DNA from: Leptotrichia sp. oral taxon 498
GTDB taxonomy: Bacteria; Fusobacteriota; Fusobacteriia; Fusobacteriales; Leptotrichiaceae
Direction: 5' to 3'
Assembly (NCBI RefSeq): GCF_002240055.1
Contig: NZ_CP016753.1
Location: forward strand, 248,001-312,000
DNA: 64,000 bases
Positions 55,035-64,000 of the stretch are shown in pieces (the stretch's first letter is position 1; each line of letters begins with the position of its first letter). The position numbers and the translations under genes were made by a program. The notes beneath the pieces are model-generated. The model was given only the letters and a program-made list of their open reading frames with translations. It did no database searches and was not told the DNA's origin.

Positions 55035-55735
55035 TCAGCAGTTTTCTACAAGCCATACAAATCCTTTTCCCATTCGTATATCAGAATTTCTAAAATGATT
55101 TCCTTCATTCCATTCCAAAACATATTTTTCCAAATCTTCATAATTTCTCAAAATCTCAAAATATTCTCCTATATTATCACCAATCTTCGATAAAACCTGA
55201 TGTTTAGTCTTTTCTTCTAAATCTCCAAGACTTAAATAAACATTTTTTACCAAAATCTTGTTATTTTTCACAAAATCTAGCCAATCCTTATACCAAACCG
55301 ATGGTGAAACTCCAGCTATTCCATCAAAAATATCTGTCTGATAACCGCTCCAAAGTGAAAAAATAACCCAGCAAGAGAATATCCGCCTAAAATATACTTC
55401 ACATTATTTTCTTGAATATTCACAAGTTTTACCAAATTTGGAATCAATTTTTCCTTTATAAACTCTAATGTTTTACCAGCTCCATCTCCAAAATTTCCTT
55501 TTCCACGAAGAAGTGGCATTTCCCAAGGTGTCAGCTCGCTATTCCAGTCTTCTATTTTGAAAGCTGCCAAACTAAAATTTTTATCCGTATTTTCAGAAAT
55601 ATATTTCACTTCATTGTCTAAAAGTTGCATATCATGCTCATCGACAGGCTGTATTAGGATATATTCTATCTTTTTATTTTCATTTGTATATAAAATACAT
55701 TCTTTTTCTTCTATTTTGAAATTTAATTTTTTCAT
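55035..55735 (-). pseudogene. Alpha/beta-hydrolase (esterase-like), one homopolymer frameshift
   Basis: The first part (55735-55358) ends ...VKYILGGYSLAGLF, containing the nucleophile elbow G-Y-S-L-A-G. At a run of six T on the coding strand (plus-strand A at 55358-55363) the frame changes; in the other frame SLWSGYQTDIFDGIAGVSPSVWY and DWLDFVKNNKILVKNVYLSLGD follow to WNEGNHFRNSDIRMGKGFVWLVENC, where the His may be catalytic. One extra T would restore a single protein of about 233 residues. Otherwise undamaged; substrate unknown. Confidence 0.75.
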
Positions 55736-55986
55736 ATTTGCTCCTTTTTTAATATTTTTTGAATATTGAATTTATTTTAAATAGATTTTGATTAATATAA
55801 TTAATTATAGCATATGTTTTTAAAAATTTTATTCAATTTATTTATACTATTTTTATAATTTTTTTCTTTGCTTAAATATATTTAATTTTTTTTTAAATTA
55901 TGGTAAAATAAACTAAAATACTTGATAAAATCTGGAATTTTTGTAAACTCTATCAACAAAAGAATATTTATAGAGAGGATAATGAA

Positions 55987-56283
55987 ATGTTTAGAAGGAA
56001 AAAAGAAATTTTTTATGTTGGAAAAGTTAAAATTATTATTAATGAATCAACCCTTGATGTATTTAGAAATACAATCTATTATGTAGATGTGCAGAATGCC
56101 CTGTGTATTAAAGATGTTCCGTTTATTACCTGTGATATTTACGAAGATGAATTTTCTGACCATTTAATTGCTCAGGTAGGACTGGAAGATGATGAGGAAA
56201 ATGATACATTACCAAGTATAGAGGAACTGAAAAATAAAAAAATTGTTTGCTTTATTCAGTTAGATGAGCATATAATAAGATAA
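55987..56283 (+). CDS. Hypothetical protein, 98 aa
   Basis: A small soluble protein with a basic start (MFRRKKEIFYVGKVKI), beta-strand-like middle and an acidic stretch (LEDDEENDTL). GAGAGG precedes the ATG. I do not recognise the family. It is followed by two more unknown genes in the same direction, possibly an immunity-like or small regulatory cluster. Confidence 0.65.
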   Translation: MFRRKKEIFYVGKVKIIINESTLDVFRNTIYYVDVQNALCIKDVPFITCDIYEDEFSDHLIAQVGLEDDEENDTLPSIEELKNKKIVCFIQLDEHIIR

Positions 56284-56337
56284 AATTGTTGAAGTGTCCA
56301 AAATTATATACAAAATATTCAAATGGAGGTTATTTTT

Positions 56338-57111
56338 ATGAATATAGAAATTGTACAAATTTGTGATATTACATTAGCCGTAAAATTTGCCTTAAAAACA
56401 AAAACTAAAATCGAATATTTTCCTTTTGAATATGAAAAAAATATTGAATTTCTATTCTCTAAAAACAAAGTGGATTTTTTAGAAAATAGCTACAAAGCTG
56501 AAAATATTGAAGAATGGTTTGACTATTGTTTAAATTTAGGATTAGAAGACATAAAAATTTTATTACCTGTCTTATCTAAAAATTTAAATATTCCCGACGA
56601 TTTAAATTCAAATAAGATTAAACTTATTTGCTATTTTAAAAATAATTTGATTCTTTATTTTACACCAAAATGGAAGAAAATAAGTGGTGGCTGGAATATT
56701 ATTTATACTGCTCGCAAATATGAGAGTTCTATCAATGGAAAACTTAAATTTTATGATAATACAGAAGGTTTTAAAAATGTATTAAATAAAATAGCAATTT
56801 TGGCTGATAAAATTAATTTTTCAAATTTTGGAAATATCTTTAGAAAAGCTTTTAGCATTTTAAATGGGGAAAGTTTTGAAAATATAAGAAATACTTTTTA
56901 TGGACAAACTCTTTTTAAAATACCTAAAATAAATGCAAGACTTTTTTATTCCGCCAAAATTTCTAATGTTTTTGGTGGAATGGGTTCCTGGAATGACAGT
57001 CCTCCTTATTATGCACACGAAAAGGGGCTTGAAAGTAAATATGACAGTCTTACGGAAGAACTTTTGACACAAATTAGGCTTGCTCTTTTATATTCTGTAA
57101 ATGAATGGTAA
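56338..57111 (+). CDS. Hypothetical protein, 257 aa
   Basis: I start at ATG 56338 because GGAGG lies 8 bases upstream; the ATG at 56323 is part of that site. The soluble product has no signal peptide; notable segments are WFDYCLNLGLEDIKILLPVLSK, FTPKWKKISGGWNIIYTARKYESS and a C-terminal VFGGMGSWNDSPPYYAHEKGLE, the last of which recalls proteins of polymorphic toxin immunity loci. Function not recognised. Confidence 0.7.
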   Translation: MNIEIVQICDITLAVKFALKTKTKIEYFPFEYEKNIEFLFSKNKVDFLENSYKAENIEEWFDYCLNLGLEDIKILLPVLSKNLNIPDDLNSNKIKLICYFKNNLILYFTPKWKKISGGWNIIYTARKYESSINGKLKFYDNTEGFKNVLNKIAILADKINFSNFGNIFRKAFSILNGESFENIRNTFYGQTLFKIPKINARLFYSAKISNVFGGMGSWNDSPPYYAHEKGLESKYDSLTEELLTQIRLALLYSVNEW

Positions 57112-57132
57112 AATATAGTAAAATTATAATGA

Positions 57133-57231
57133 ATGATTTATGGAATTACGGAATTTTTTCAAAATATACTTATTATTGTAGTTGTAGTAACAATTCTTTT
57201 TCTAATTTCTCAAAAAAAAAGAAAAAAATAG
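57133..57231 (+). CDS. Small membrane ORF, 32 aa
   Basis: From ATG 57133 the frame reads a polar start (MIYGITEFFQ), one strongly hydrophobic helix (NILIIVVVVTILFLIS) and a basic tail (QKKRKK) before TAG at 57229. It stops 20 bases before the next gene's start and lies in a different frame. No good ribosome site is visible. It looks like a single-pass membrane peptide, or a detached membrane anchor of the following protein. Confidence 0.45.
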   Translation: MIYGITEFFQNILIIVVVVTILFLISQKKRKK

Positions 57232-57251
57232 TAGAAAAGGGGAATAAAAAA

Positions 57252-58703
57252 TTGGAAAACAAAAATTTATCCATATATGAATTAATAAAATCTTCTATTC
57301 GAGAGTGTGGAAAATTACCTGAAGATTTTGCTTTGCCTCAAGAAGAGGATAATGGAATTCTTTGGGCAGATGGTGCAATGGATGGCGTTTTTTTGTATCA
57401 TACTGCTATAAATGAAGAAAATATAGAAACTTTGAAGAATATTGTATTTCAAATTTCAGAGGGAAAATTTAAAGAAGCTCAAAATAATTTAGACCATTTA
57501 GATTTTTTAATGGTTTCATCAAGAACTTCCTTGCTAAATTGGATTATTCAAGAAAGTGAAAAAATAAATTCCAATAATTTGTATAAATTTACTATCTCTC
57601 AATTGAAAACTTCTAAAAATAAAGAAAGTATAAAATTTTCTTTAGCTGTATTATTATTAATGGGAGTTGAGAATGATGTTAAAGCAATGGAAATAATAAA
57701 AATTTTAGCTCTTTCTAACGAGTTTACCTTATTTTGTTTAGATATAATAGCTAGGCTAGAAAATTCAAATGAAGAGATTTTTGAAATTGTCAAAAAGGTT
57801 AAAGGATGGGGAAGAGTACATTCCATCGCATATTTAGAAGTTACTAATGATGAAATAAAAGATTGGTTATTAGAAGAAGGTTGTCATAATGAAATAGACC
57901 CAGCTGCTCTAACTTGTGCAAAAAAAATAAATTTACTAGAATTACTAGATGAAGAAAATATTTCTAATAAAAAATTTAATGATATTTCATATTTAATTAC
58001 TGCTTTATTAAATGAAGGACCTGTTTCTGGAATTTCATCCTTAGAAAATAAAGAAATGCTGATTGAAAGATATTTAAAAAAAGCAAAATATTTATCTTTA
58101 ACAGAAAACGATTATCGTGCTGTTATGATGATTCAAGAATATATAAAAGATGATGAAAAAATCAATAATAATTTTATAAAAATTTGCAATGAGATTTTAA
58201 ATTCTGAAAGAACTGTAAATAATATAAAAGAATTAATGAAAAAAGGATATTCTTATGATATAGCAAAATATATAAAAATAGACATTGAACCGTATGCTTT
58301 AGAATATTTACAAAGTAATCTTTTAAAAAATCCCTATATAATATACGATATATCAAAAAAAGAAAATATAGAAAAACTTGTCTTACTCGTAGAAAAAAGA
58401 TTACCATTAGAAAAAATGAAAGGATCTCCTACTGATAAAATCAATTTTAGAAATGAAGAATTTACAGTTTTAGATGTTGCAGTTAGAACTCTAGAAAATT
58501 TTGAAGGGATAGGAAAAAGCCTAATTATATATGCTTTAAATTCTCCGTATGTAAATGTGCGATATGGAGCAGCTAATACATTGGAAAAATGGAAAAATAT
58601 GGGATATATTTTTCCTGATGAAATAATGGAAAATATAGAAAACTTAGAAAAAATTGAAGTTGATGATGAGTTGAAAGAAAAATTAAATAAATTAGTAAAA
58701 TGA
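57252..58703 (+). CDS. HEAT-like helical repeat protein
   Basis: From TTG 57252 (AAAAGGGG upstream) the product has about 483 residues, all predicted helical, with repeats of paired helices such as SIKFSLAVLLLMGVENDVKAMEI and a final NSPYVNVRYGAANTLEKWK, which is typical of HEAT/PBS-type repeats. An earlier ATG at 57129 extends the frame through a Lys-run without ribosome site. Such proteins are scaffolds for protein binding. Partner unknown; the preceding unknown proteins may belong with it. Confidence 0.7.
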   Translation: MENKNLSIYELIKSSIRECGKLPEDFALPQEEDNGILWADGAMDGVFLYHTAINEENIETLKNIVFQISEGKFKEAQNNLDHLDFLMVSSRTSLLNWIIQESEKINSNNLYKFTISQLKTSKNKESIKFSLAVLLLMGVENDVKAMEIIKILALSNEFTLFCLDIIARLENSNEEIFEIVKKVKGWGRVHSIAYLEVTNDEIKDWLLEEGCHNEIDPAALTCAKKINLLELLDEENISNKKFNDISYLITALLNEGPVSGISSLENKEMLIERYLKKAKYLSLTENDYRAVMMIQEYIKDDEKINNNFIKICNEILNSERTVNNIKELMKKGYSYDIAKYIKIDIEPYALEYLQSNLLKNPYIIYDISKKENIEKLVLLVEKRLPLEKMKGSPTDKINFRNEEFTVLDVAVRTLENFEGIGKSLIIYALNSPYVNVRYGAANTLEKWKNMGYIFPDEIMENIENLEKIEVDDELKEKLNKLVK

Positions 58704-58732
58704 CATTCTATATTACTAAAGAAGAATTTAAA

Positions 58733-58762
58733 AGAAAAAAAGGATGATAAAAATACCATCCT
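58733..58762 (-). terminator. Intrinsic terminator of the tamB-bamA-lpxD transcript
   Basis: On the minus strand AGGATGG pairs with the CATCCT downstream around a T-rich loop and is followed by seven T. It lies about 75 bases after the lpxD stop codon. Confidence 0.65.
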
Positions 58763-58835
58763 GAACCATATATTATATTTTGAGTTTACACAAAATTCTG
58801 GACACTCTCACACAAAATTTCAAACACTCTTAAAT

Positions 58836-59849
58836 TTATTTATCTTCTAATTTTCTTTCCAATTTTTTTACTTTCTTTACCAGTTCTGGAACTCTTCCCA
58901 TAGACATTTTTATTCGCAAATCATCTATATGCTCTCTTAGTGGGAATCCTGACATTTGTTTTCCATCTGGTACATTATTCGTAACACCTGATTTTGCAGC
59001 AATTACAACATTGTTTCCTATTTTTAAGTGACCTGCCACTCCCACTTGACCTGCAAGAATTGTATTATTTCCAACTTCTACGCTTCCAGAAATTCCCACT
59101 TGTGCTATTATAAAACAATTTGACCCTATTATGTCATTGTGAGCGATATGAACTAAATTGTCGATTTTAGTTCCTTTCTTTATTATCGTATCGCCAATTG
59201 CTCCTCTGTCAACACAAGTATTTGCTCCTATTTCTACTTCATCTTCTAAAATTACATTTCCAATTTGCTCTATTTTTACATTGTTCCCTTTTACTTTTAT
59301 ATAACCAAATCCATCTGAACCAATTACTGCTCCTGGCTGAAAAATACATCTTTTTCCAATTTTACAAAATTCTCTGATTGTAACATTTGGATATACAATT
59401 GTCCCATCACCAATTTCTGTACCTTCAAAGATTGAAACATTTGGATAAATAACAACATTTTTTCCTATTTTTACATTATGACCTATGTACGTATTAATTT
59501 TTGAAATATTTGCTGTTTTATCTATCACTGCTGAATCTTCTATTGCTTTTTCAAAAGGCTTTATTTTAGGCTTAAAGTAATTTAACAAGATTGGCATTAT
59601 TTCTCTTGGATTTTCATCTACCACGATAAACGTCTTATTTTCTGGCAAATTTGGAATTTCGGGAATTATTAACGCTCCAGCATTACATTTTTCGATATTT
59701 TTTAACATTTTTTCATCTGCGGCAAAAGCCAGTTCTTCTTCATTTGCATTAAAAAAAGGAGCTAGCCTTGTAAATTTTATTTCATTATTTCCGATAATTT
59801 TTCCATTTATTAAGTTTGCTATCTCTTTTATATTATACATCTTTTCCAT
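58836..59849 (-). CDS. lpxD: UDP-3-O-(3-hydroxyacyl)glucosamine N-acyltransferase
   Basis: The 337-residue protein has the LpxD N-terminal domain ([27 protein letters not shown]) and a left-handed beta-helix of hexapeptide repeats ([22 protein letters not shown]...). The catalytic His lies in the [16 protein letters not shown] region, and the C-terminus is the usual helix. It transfers a second hydroxyacyl chain during lipid A synthesis, so the cell makes LPS or LOS and has an outer membrane. It follows bamA with a hairpin between them. Confidence 0.95.
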   Translation of the reverse strand: MEKMYNIKEIANLINGKIIGNNEIKFTRLAPFFNANEEELAFAADEKMLKNIEKCNAGALIIPEIPNLPENKTFIVVDENPREIMPILLNYFKPKIKPFEKAIEDSAVIDKTANISKINTYIGHNVKIGKNVVIYPNVSIFEGTEIGDGTIVYPNVTIREFCKIGKRCIFQPGAVIGSDGFGYIKVKGNNVKIEQIGNVILEDEVEIGANTCVDRGAIGDTIIKKGTKIDNLVHIAHNDIIGSNCFIIAQVGISGSVEVGNNTILAGQVGVAGHLKIGNNVVIAAKSGVTNNVPDGKQMSGFPLREHIDDLRIKMSMGRVPELVKKVKKLERKLEDK

Positions 59850-59879
59850 TTTTCATACCTCTTTTTATTTTTTAAAAAA

Positions 59880-59908
59880 TTAACAGGGAACTTTTAAATC
59901 CCCTGTTT
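59880..59908 (-). terminator. Hairpin between bamA and lpxD
   Basis: On the minus strand AACAGGGG pairs with CCCTGTT around a short A/T loop and is followed by AATTTTTT. It may reduce lpxD transcription relative to bamA or end the bamA transcript. Confidence 0.6.
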
Positions 59909-59953
59909 TATAAAATAACTTTGTCCTTATAATTTTTAGCTGTAAATTATATT

Positions 59954-62341
59954 TTAGAATGATTGTCCAAAGCTGAAATAAAATTTACCTTTGTCTTTTT
60001 TCTTACCAGGTTTTTCAGGGTCCATTGGCCAACCGTAATCAAATCTTAATGGTCCAACTGGCGTATTTAATCTAAGTCCTACTCCATAACCTTTTTTAAG
60101 ATCTTTGAATTTGTGTGAATTTTTTCTGTCAGGTGAATAAGTTCTTCTTCCAGTCGCTGGGTTTATTCCCTCCTTTTGCCAAGCGTTTCCTATATCAAAG
60201 AATGCAACCAATTGCACTGTGTCATTGATTTTTGTTCTATTTTCAATACTTGCATAAAATTGATCATATCCATCAAATGCTCCATATTCATATCCACGAA
60301 GTGTTTCAGCTCCTCCAACACTAAATCTCATTGCATCAGGAGTTCCGCTTCCTGTAGAACCCCAAACTGCTCTATATGCCATTACATTTCTCTTACCAAA
60401 TAATGGATGAAATGCTCTTAAATCAGCTTCAAATCTATCATATTTTCTAGGGTCTTTCAAAAGATCCCCTCTTTCATAAGTAAAATCTGCATAAAGCCCT
60501 TTTGTCGGGTCATTTACATTATCTCTTGTATCATAAATTAACTCTGGAGTTGCTGCTATTAAATTATATTTATCTTTAACATCTCCTCCTGAATAAATTT
60601 CTTTTTTGTGATCATATCTCGCTGAAAGTCTTACATAAATATCTTTATTTAATCCTTTACCTATTGTCCATCTTGTTCCTATTGTTTTAACTTTTTCAAG
60701 TTCGTCCCAGTCAGCGTCATCGTCAACAGATTGTGTCCAATAAACAGAACTACCCATTTGAACTCTTTCAGTTCCTTTTACCCAAGGATCAAACCAGTCT
60801 ATTGAAAATGTTTTATCCCCTTTATTTGATGCTTCCAAATTAATTGAAGCCTGTTGATCTCTTCCTAAAAAGTTATCATCCGCTAATTTAAGTCCTCCAA
60901 CTAATCCAACTGAAGTACCGTAAGAAATACTTCCATTAATTGTTGTTGTAGGTCTTTCTTCCACTATAAATTTTATATTTCTTTCATTTGGGTCAGTTTC
61001 ACTTCCATAAAGCTCTGGTGTTACTCTTGTAAAAATACCTGTTCTGTACAATTCTCTTATTGAACTTTCTAAATCACTATTATTTAATACTTGTCCTGGT
61101 TTTACTTCCAAATATCTTTCCAAAACGTAATCTTTTGTTCTTAATTTGGTTCTTTTACTACTCTGTCTGTCATTATCATTTTTAGGTGTAGATTTTTCAA
61201 AAGATATATCTTTAACTATACCTTCACTAAGACCAATATTTACATCTCCAGTTTCTCCAACAGTTATTGACTCAATTCTTGCAGTTGAATACCCATTTTT
61301 AGAATATAATCCGATTATTCCATTTGAATCAGGATTTAATAAATTACCATTTAAAATTTCTCCTTTTTTTATTCCCAATGCTTCTTCCAATTGAGCATTA
61401 GTAAATAAAGTATTTCCTTGGATATTTATACTTTGAACAGCTGGATTTTCTTGTACTTCATACATTATTGAAACTGTATTGTCAGCTTTTCTATCTATTT
61501 TTGGCTCTACGGTTGAGAAATAACCTGACTTAAATAATTCTTGAGCTCCATCAATTGCTTTTTGTGGAATAAGTTTATCTCCCACTTTTACTGGAAGATT
61601 ATTTAAATAATCTTCTTTGTTTAAAGTTTTAATTCCTTGAATATCTACACTTGTTATTGTAAAATTTGTTTCTTTTTGATTTTCTTCATACTGTAATTGT
61701 GACTGAAGAACTTCTTGTGCATTTGGATTTTCATCAACTGCAATATCAATATCTACCGCATCTCCATTAATATTTGGAACTGTGTTTACATTTGAGATAT
61801 ATCGCTCTCTTTTTAACGCTAAGTAAATATCGCTCAAATCTTTATTCGAGTAGTTTTCTCCAGTTTGAACTGGAATTTTTGACCTAATCAAATCTTCTGG
61901 CAACTGTTTTAAATTAGAAATGTTTATTTTTCCGACTTTTAAATCACTTCTGTTTACTACTGCTTGATTTCTTTCTTTTTTTTCTTTAGATTTTTTTACT
62001 TTTTTCTTTTTATCTTTTTTTCCCTGTTCCTGAACTTCTTCATCAGAATCTGTCGAAGAATAAGTTTCTTCGTCAGTAGACTTTAGTTCTTCACTCTGTT
62101 CTTGAGATGTTACCGCTCCCGATGTTTCGTCTTCTTCATTTTCAGTTGCTGTTGTTGCCGATGATGTTGATGAAGAACTTGTTGTGGTGTTTGCTGCTAA
62201 TGTTGTTGATTCTGGCTTTTTTTGTCTTATTTCATTTTTACTTTCAACCGTTTTTTCTCCTTCTTCAGCTGCTTGCGACATATTATTCATAGAAACGAAT
62301 AATGTAACCACCACAATTAAAGCATAAATTTTATTTCTCAT
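59954..62341 (-). CDS. bamA: Outer membrane protein assembly factor BamA
   Basis: The 795-residue protein has a signal peptide (ALIVVVTLFVSMNNMSQA), a long acidic Ser/Glu/Lys low-complexity region (about 25-125), then POTRA domains (ITSVDIQGIKTLNKEDYL and VQSINIQGNTLFTNAQLEEALG are two), and a C-terminal beta-barrel ending FYFSFGQSF with the terminal Phe used for barrel insertion. The RGY..GAFDGYD region matches the conserved barrel loop. It inserts outer-membrane proteins. GGAGGAAAA lies just before the ATG. The charged insert between signal peptide and POTRA is unusually long. Confidence 0.95.
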   Translation of the reverse strand: MRNKIYALIVVVTLFVSMNNMSQAAEEGEKTVESKNEIRQKKPESTTLAANTTTSSSSTSSATTATENEEDETSGAVTSQEQSEELKSTDEETYSSTDSDEEVQEQGKKDKKKKVKKSKEKKERNQAVVNRSDLKVGKINISNLKQLPEDLIRSKIPVQTGENYSNKDLSDIYLALKRERYISNVNTVPNINGDAVDIDIAVDENPNAQEVLQSQLQYEENQKETNFTITSVDIQGIKTLNKEDYLNNLPVKVGDKLIPQKAIDGAQELFKSGYFSTVEPKIDRKADNTVSIMYEVQENPAVQSINIQGNTLFTNAQLEEALGIKKGEILNGNLLNPDSNGIIGLYSKNGYSTARIESITVGETGDVNIGLSEGIVKDISFEKSTPKNDNDRQSSKRTKLRTKDYVLERYLEVKPGQVLNNSDLESSIRELYRTGIFTRVTPELYGSETDPNERNIKFIVEERPTTTINGSISYGTSVGLVGGLKLADDNFLGRDQQASINLEASNKGDKTFSIDWFDPWVKGTERVQMGSSVYWTQSVDDDADWDELEKVKTIGTRWTIGKGLNKDIYVRLSARYDHKKEIYSGGDVKDKYNLIAATPELIYDTRDNVNDPTKGLYADFTYERGDLLKDPRKYDRFEADLRAFHPLFGKRNVMAYRAVWGSTGSGTPDAMRFSVGGAETLRGYEYGAFDGYDQFYASIENRTKINDTVQLVAFFDIGNAWQKEGINPATGRRTYSPDRKNSHKFKDLKKGYGVGLRLNTPVGPLRFDYGWPMDPEKPGKKKDKGKFYFSFGQSF

Positions 62342-62349
62342 TTTTCCTC

Positions 62350-64000
62350 CTATTTTCTTAATGTATCCAATTTTCTTTTTTTAAATATTTTCTTGAATAA
62401 ATCACCAATGCTATCAGCTTTTGTTGAAAAATCAATTCCAAAATAATAATTTATTTTATTTTGTTTTTTATTTGATGCTCTTAAATTTATTTTGCTACTT
62501 TTTGGCGCTGTTTCCCCTCCAGCTCTAAGATCAAATCCAGTTGCTATATTATAGCTTAACCAGGCGTTGTATCCTATTGGATTTTCCTCTTTTTCTCCCG
62601 AAGATTGGAAAGGGAATTTTATAGCCAAATTCCAATAAATTTTATCTTTGTATAATTTATCTTTCAAGCTTAATGTTGTAGAAGCATTGTATTTACCAGT
62701 TTTATTTGATTTATCTATATTTGTTGATACAGACACTTTAGACAGTCCAAAAACCCCTTCAATTTTATCAGTTATTGAAGAAAAAATCAACTCATTTAAT
62801 GCAGTGCTTAAAAGTGAACCTGCTACGACCACTCCATCTTCTGAATTATCTTTTGGACCTTTTTTATCTTTGCTTCCATTTCCAACAACTTTGTCAAAAG
62901 CTAAAAGTGAAATTATTTCCTCCTCTGTCTTTCCAGAACTTGAACTAAACCTGATATCAGGATTATTCACATTTCCTGTAACACTTACTTCTATTCTCTC
63001 AGAGCCAACTTTCGTACTCGCTTCAAAATTAACAAATGTATTCGACATAAAATCTGTTTCTGAAGTCGATTTTGAAAGACTAACTATTGAATTATCAATT
63101 TTAAATTCATTTCCATTTAAGTAGAATGACCCTTTTGAAATATCGAAATCTCCCATTAAGCCAATTGCCCCATTTTCAAAGGAAATTTCAGTTGCTCCTT
63201 TTATTGTACCTTTTATATTTTTAACAAGGCTGACACTAGGAATATTTAATTTTACTTTTTCTCCGACTTGAACATTCAAATTAACTGTATATTGTTTCAA
63301 AATTTTGTCCAAAACTTCTTCAACTACACCTTCCACAATGCTTTTATCTTTTTCCTGTTTTTGAAGTTCAGAATTTTTTGAATTATCTTTATTTACAAAA
63401 TCAGGTATTTTTCTAATTTCAGCATCACTTACAACCAAATTTCCAAACAATCTGTCTTCAGTCAACATCAAATCTCCTGTAACTGCATAGTCAATATCAT
63501 TTCCATAATGAAGTCCCAATTTATTCAAATTCGCATTCAACTCAAATTTACCCAGTTGCAAACGCTTAGTTTTCATAAAGTCTGGCGGTATTGTTGGCAC
63601 ATCCAAATTTCCTGTTACATTAAATGTCCCATTATTAAAGCCACCATCTAATCTGTTTACTATAAGTTTTGTCCCCTTTAAATCAATATTGGCATTGATA
63701 TTGTCAACTAAAGTCCGTTCATCTTTTGTCTTATAATTAAAGTTATTTAACAAAATATGCCCTGAAGTTCCATGACTACTTGAAAGAATAGCGTCAATAT
63801 TAGCAATTCCACTTGCACTAGCCACATCTTTATTAGCTTCTAAAAAGTTCAAGTTAAAGTTTTGTGCCAATACCGAAATATCGTATTTTATTGGCGAATA
63901 ATCGAAATATCCGCTGACTATAAGTGGGTTGTTTTCATAATTCAGATTAAATAGACCAATATTTACTGTCTTTTCATTTCCTTGAAGATCTATGTCAAGA
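62350..64000 (-). CDS. tamB: TamB/DUF490-type translocation and assembly module protein, C-terminal part
   Basis: The frame is open to the window edge on the minus strand, so the N-terminus is missing. The visible part is beta-rich AsmA/TamB-type repeat (NFNYKTKDERTLVDNIN, GGFNNGTFNVTGNLDVP) and ends with the DUF490 C-terminal domain: ITGNVNNPDIRFSSSSGKTEEEIISLLAF and GFDLRAGGE...FKKRKL. TamB is a periplasm-spanning protein that acts with Bam/Tam in outer-membrane biogenesis and lipid transport. It stops 8 bases before bamA, so the two are co-transcribed. Confidence 0.9.
   Translation of the reverse strand, partial: LDIDLQGNEKTVNIGLFNLNYENNPLIVSGYFDYSPIKYDISVLAQNFNLNFLEANKDVASASGIANIDAILSSSHGTSGHILLNNFNYKTKDERTLVDNINANIDLKGTKLIVNRLDGGFNNGTFNVTGNLDVPTIPPDFMKTKRLQLGKFELNANLNKLGLHYGNDIDYAVTGDLMLTEDRLFGNLVVSDAEIRKIPDFVNKDNSKNSELQKQEKDKSIVEGVVEEVLDKILKQYTVNLNVQVGEKVKLNIPSVSLVKNIKGTIKGATEISFENGAIGLMGDFDISKGSFYLNGNEFKIDNSIVSLSKSTSETDFMSNTFVNFEASTKVGSERIEVSVTGNVNNPDIRFSSSSGKTEEEIISLLAFDKVVGNGSKDKKGPKDNSEDGVVVAGSLLSTALNELIFSSITDKIEGVFGLSKVSVSTNIDKSNKTGKYNASTTLSLKDKLYKDKIYWNLAIKFPFQSSGEKEENPIGYNAWLSYNIATGFDLRAGGETAPKSSKINLRASNKKQNKINYYFGIDFSTKADSIGDLFKKIFKKRKLDTLRK

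Noticed and set aside
62648-63124. 158-residue plus-strand ORF
   Set aside because: It is antisense to the TamB-type coding region, which has clear family motifs.
1-64000. tRNA genes, rRNA genes and CRISPR arrays
   Set aside because: I looked for cloverleaf-like T-loop motifs, conserved rRNA segments and regularly spaced repeats and saw none that I could support.

Overview
The window suggests Leptotrichia or a close fusobacterial relative. The two flanks are extremely AT-rich and encode a Gram-negative envelope block on the minus strand (tamB, bamA, lpxD) and large secreted proteins made of tandem 'DKN-x-VYY' repeats, typical of Leptotrichia/Fusobacterium. The centre (about 14.8-45.4 kb) is visibly less AT-rich, has different codon use and carries clostridial-type recombinases, so it is most likely acquired from a Lachnospiraceae-like donor.

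Layout. 1-11.1 kb: native chromosome with a fragment of a secreted protein, a soluble unknown, two related membrane proteins (one with a J-like domain), an Hsp70, two DKN-repeat proteins and a truncated AAA-ATPase-like/DUF1703-type gene. 11.1-14.8 kb: a hairpin-rich noncoding element, a decayed IS91-family transposase and an IS1182-family transposase. 14.8-18.4 kb: a three-gene large-serine-recombinase module whose two full recombinases are broken by frameshifts and stops. 18.5-20.3 kb: a tyrosine integrase flanked by near-perfect 23-bp inverted repeats that also enclose the promoter reading into the cargo, then an HTH regulator.

20.3-41.8 kb: the main cargo, one long plus-strand operon. It encodes a membrane-anchored zinc-ribbon GTPase, a protein with a GrpE-like C-terminus, an Hsp70, an Hsp70-vWA fusion, a J-like/zinc-ribbon/FN3 protein, a second zinc-ribbon GTPase, a GAP1-like GTPase-associated protein, three small acidic proteins sharing one repeat, a HerA/FtsK-type ATPase, a nuclease toxin with its YezG/DUF600-type immunity protein, a transglutaminase-like protein and two membrane proteins. 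This has the make-up of an NTPase-controlled conflict or defence system rebuilt around a private Hsp70/GrpE/J-like chaperone set.

42.0-45.2 kb: a compact RiPP-like cluster: a SAM methyltransferase, a radical SAM/SPASM maturase, a previously easily missed 36-residue precursor ending in three CHEH repeats, an attenuator-like hairpin, and an R2K-type ATP-grasp enzyme. 45.2-48.6 kb: scars that look like tandem 3' ends of a rumA/rlmD-type gene (integration site), an AbiEi/AbiEii locus with a deleted toxin, a relaxase remnant and an IS630 copy.

48.8-64 kb: native chromosome again: a redox cluster (flavodoxin, a cupin interrupted by one TGA, a LysR regulator, a double ABM-domain protein, an aldo/keto reductase), a frameshifted DKN-repeat gene, a candidate structured RNA with its own promoter, a frameshifted esterase, unknown proteins including a HEAT-like repeat protein with a hidden small membrane ORF in front, and the tamB-bamA-lpxD block. 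Several native genes differ from an intact form by a single-base homopolymer change, which could be phase variation, decay or sequencing error.
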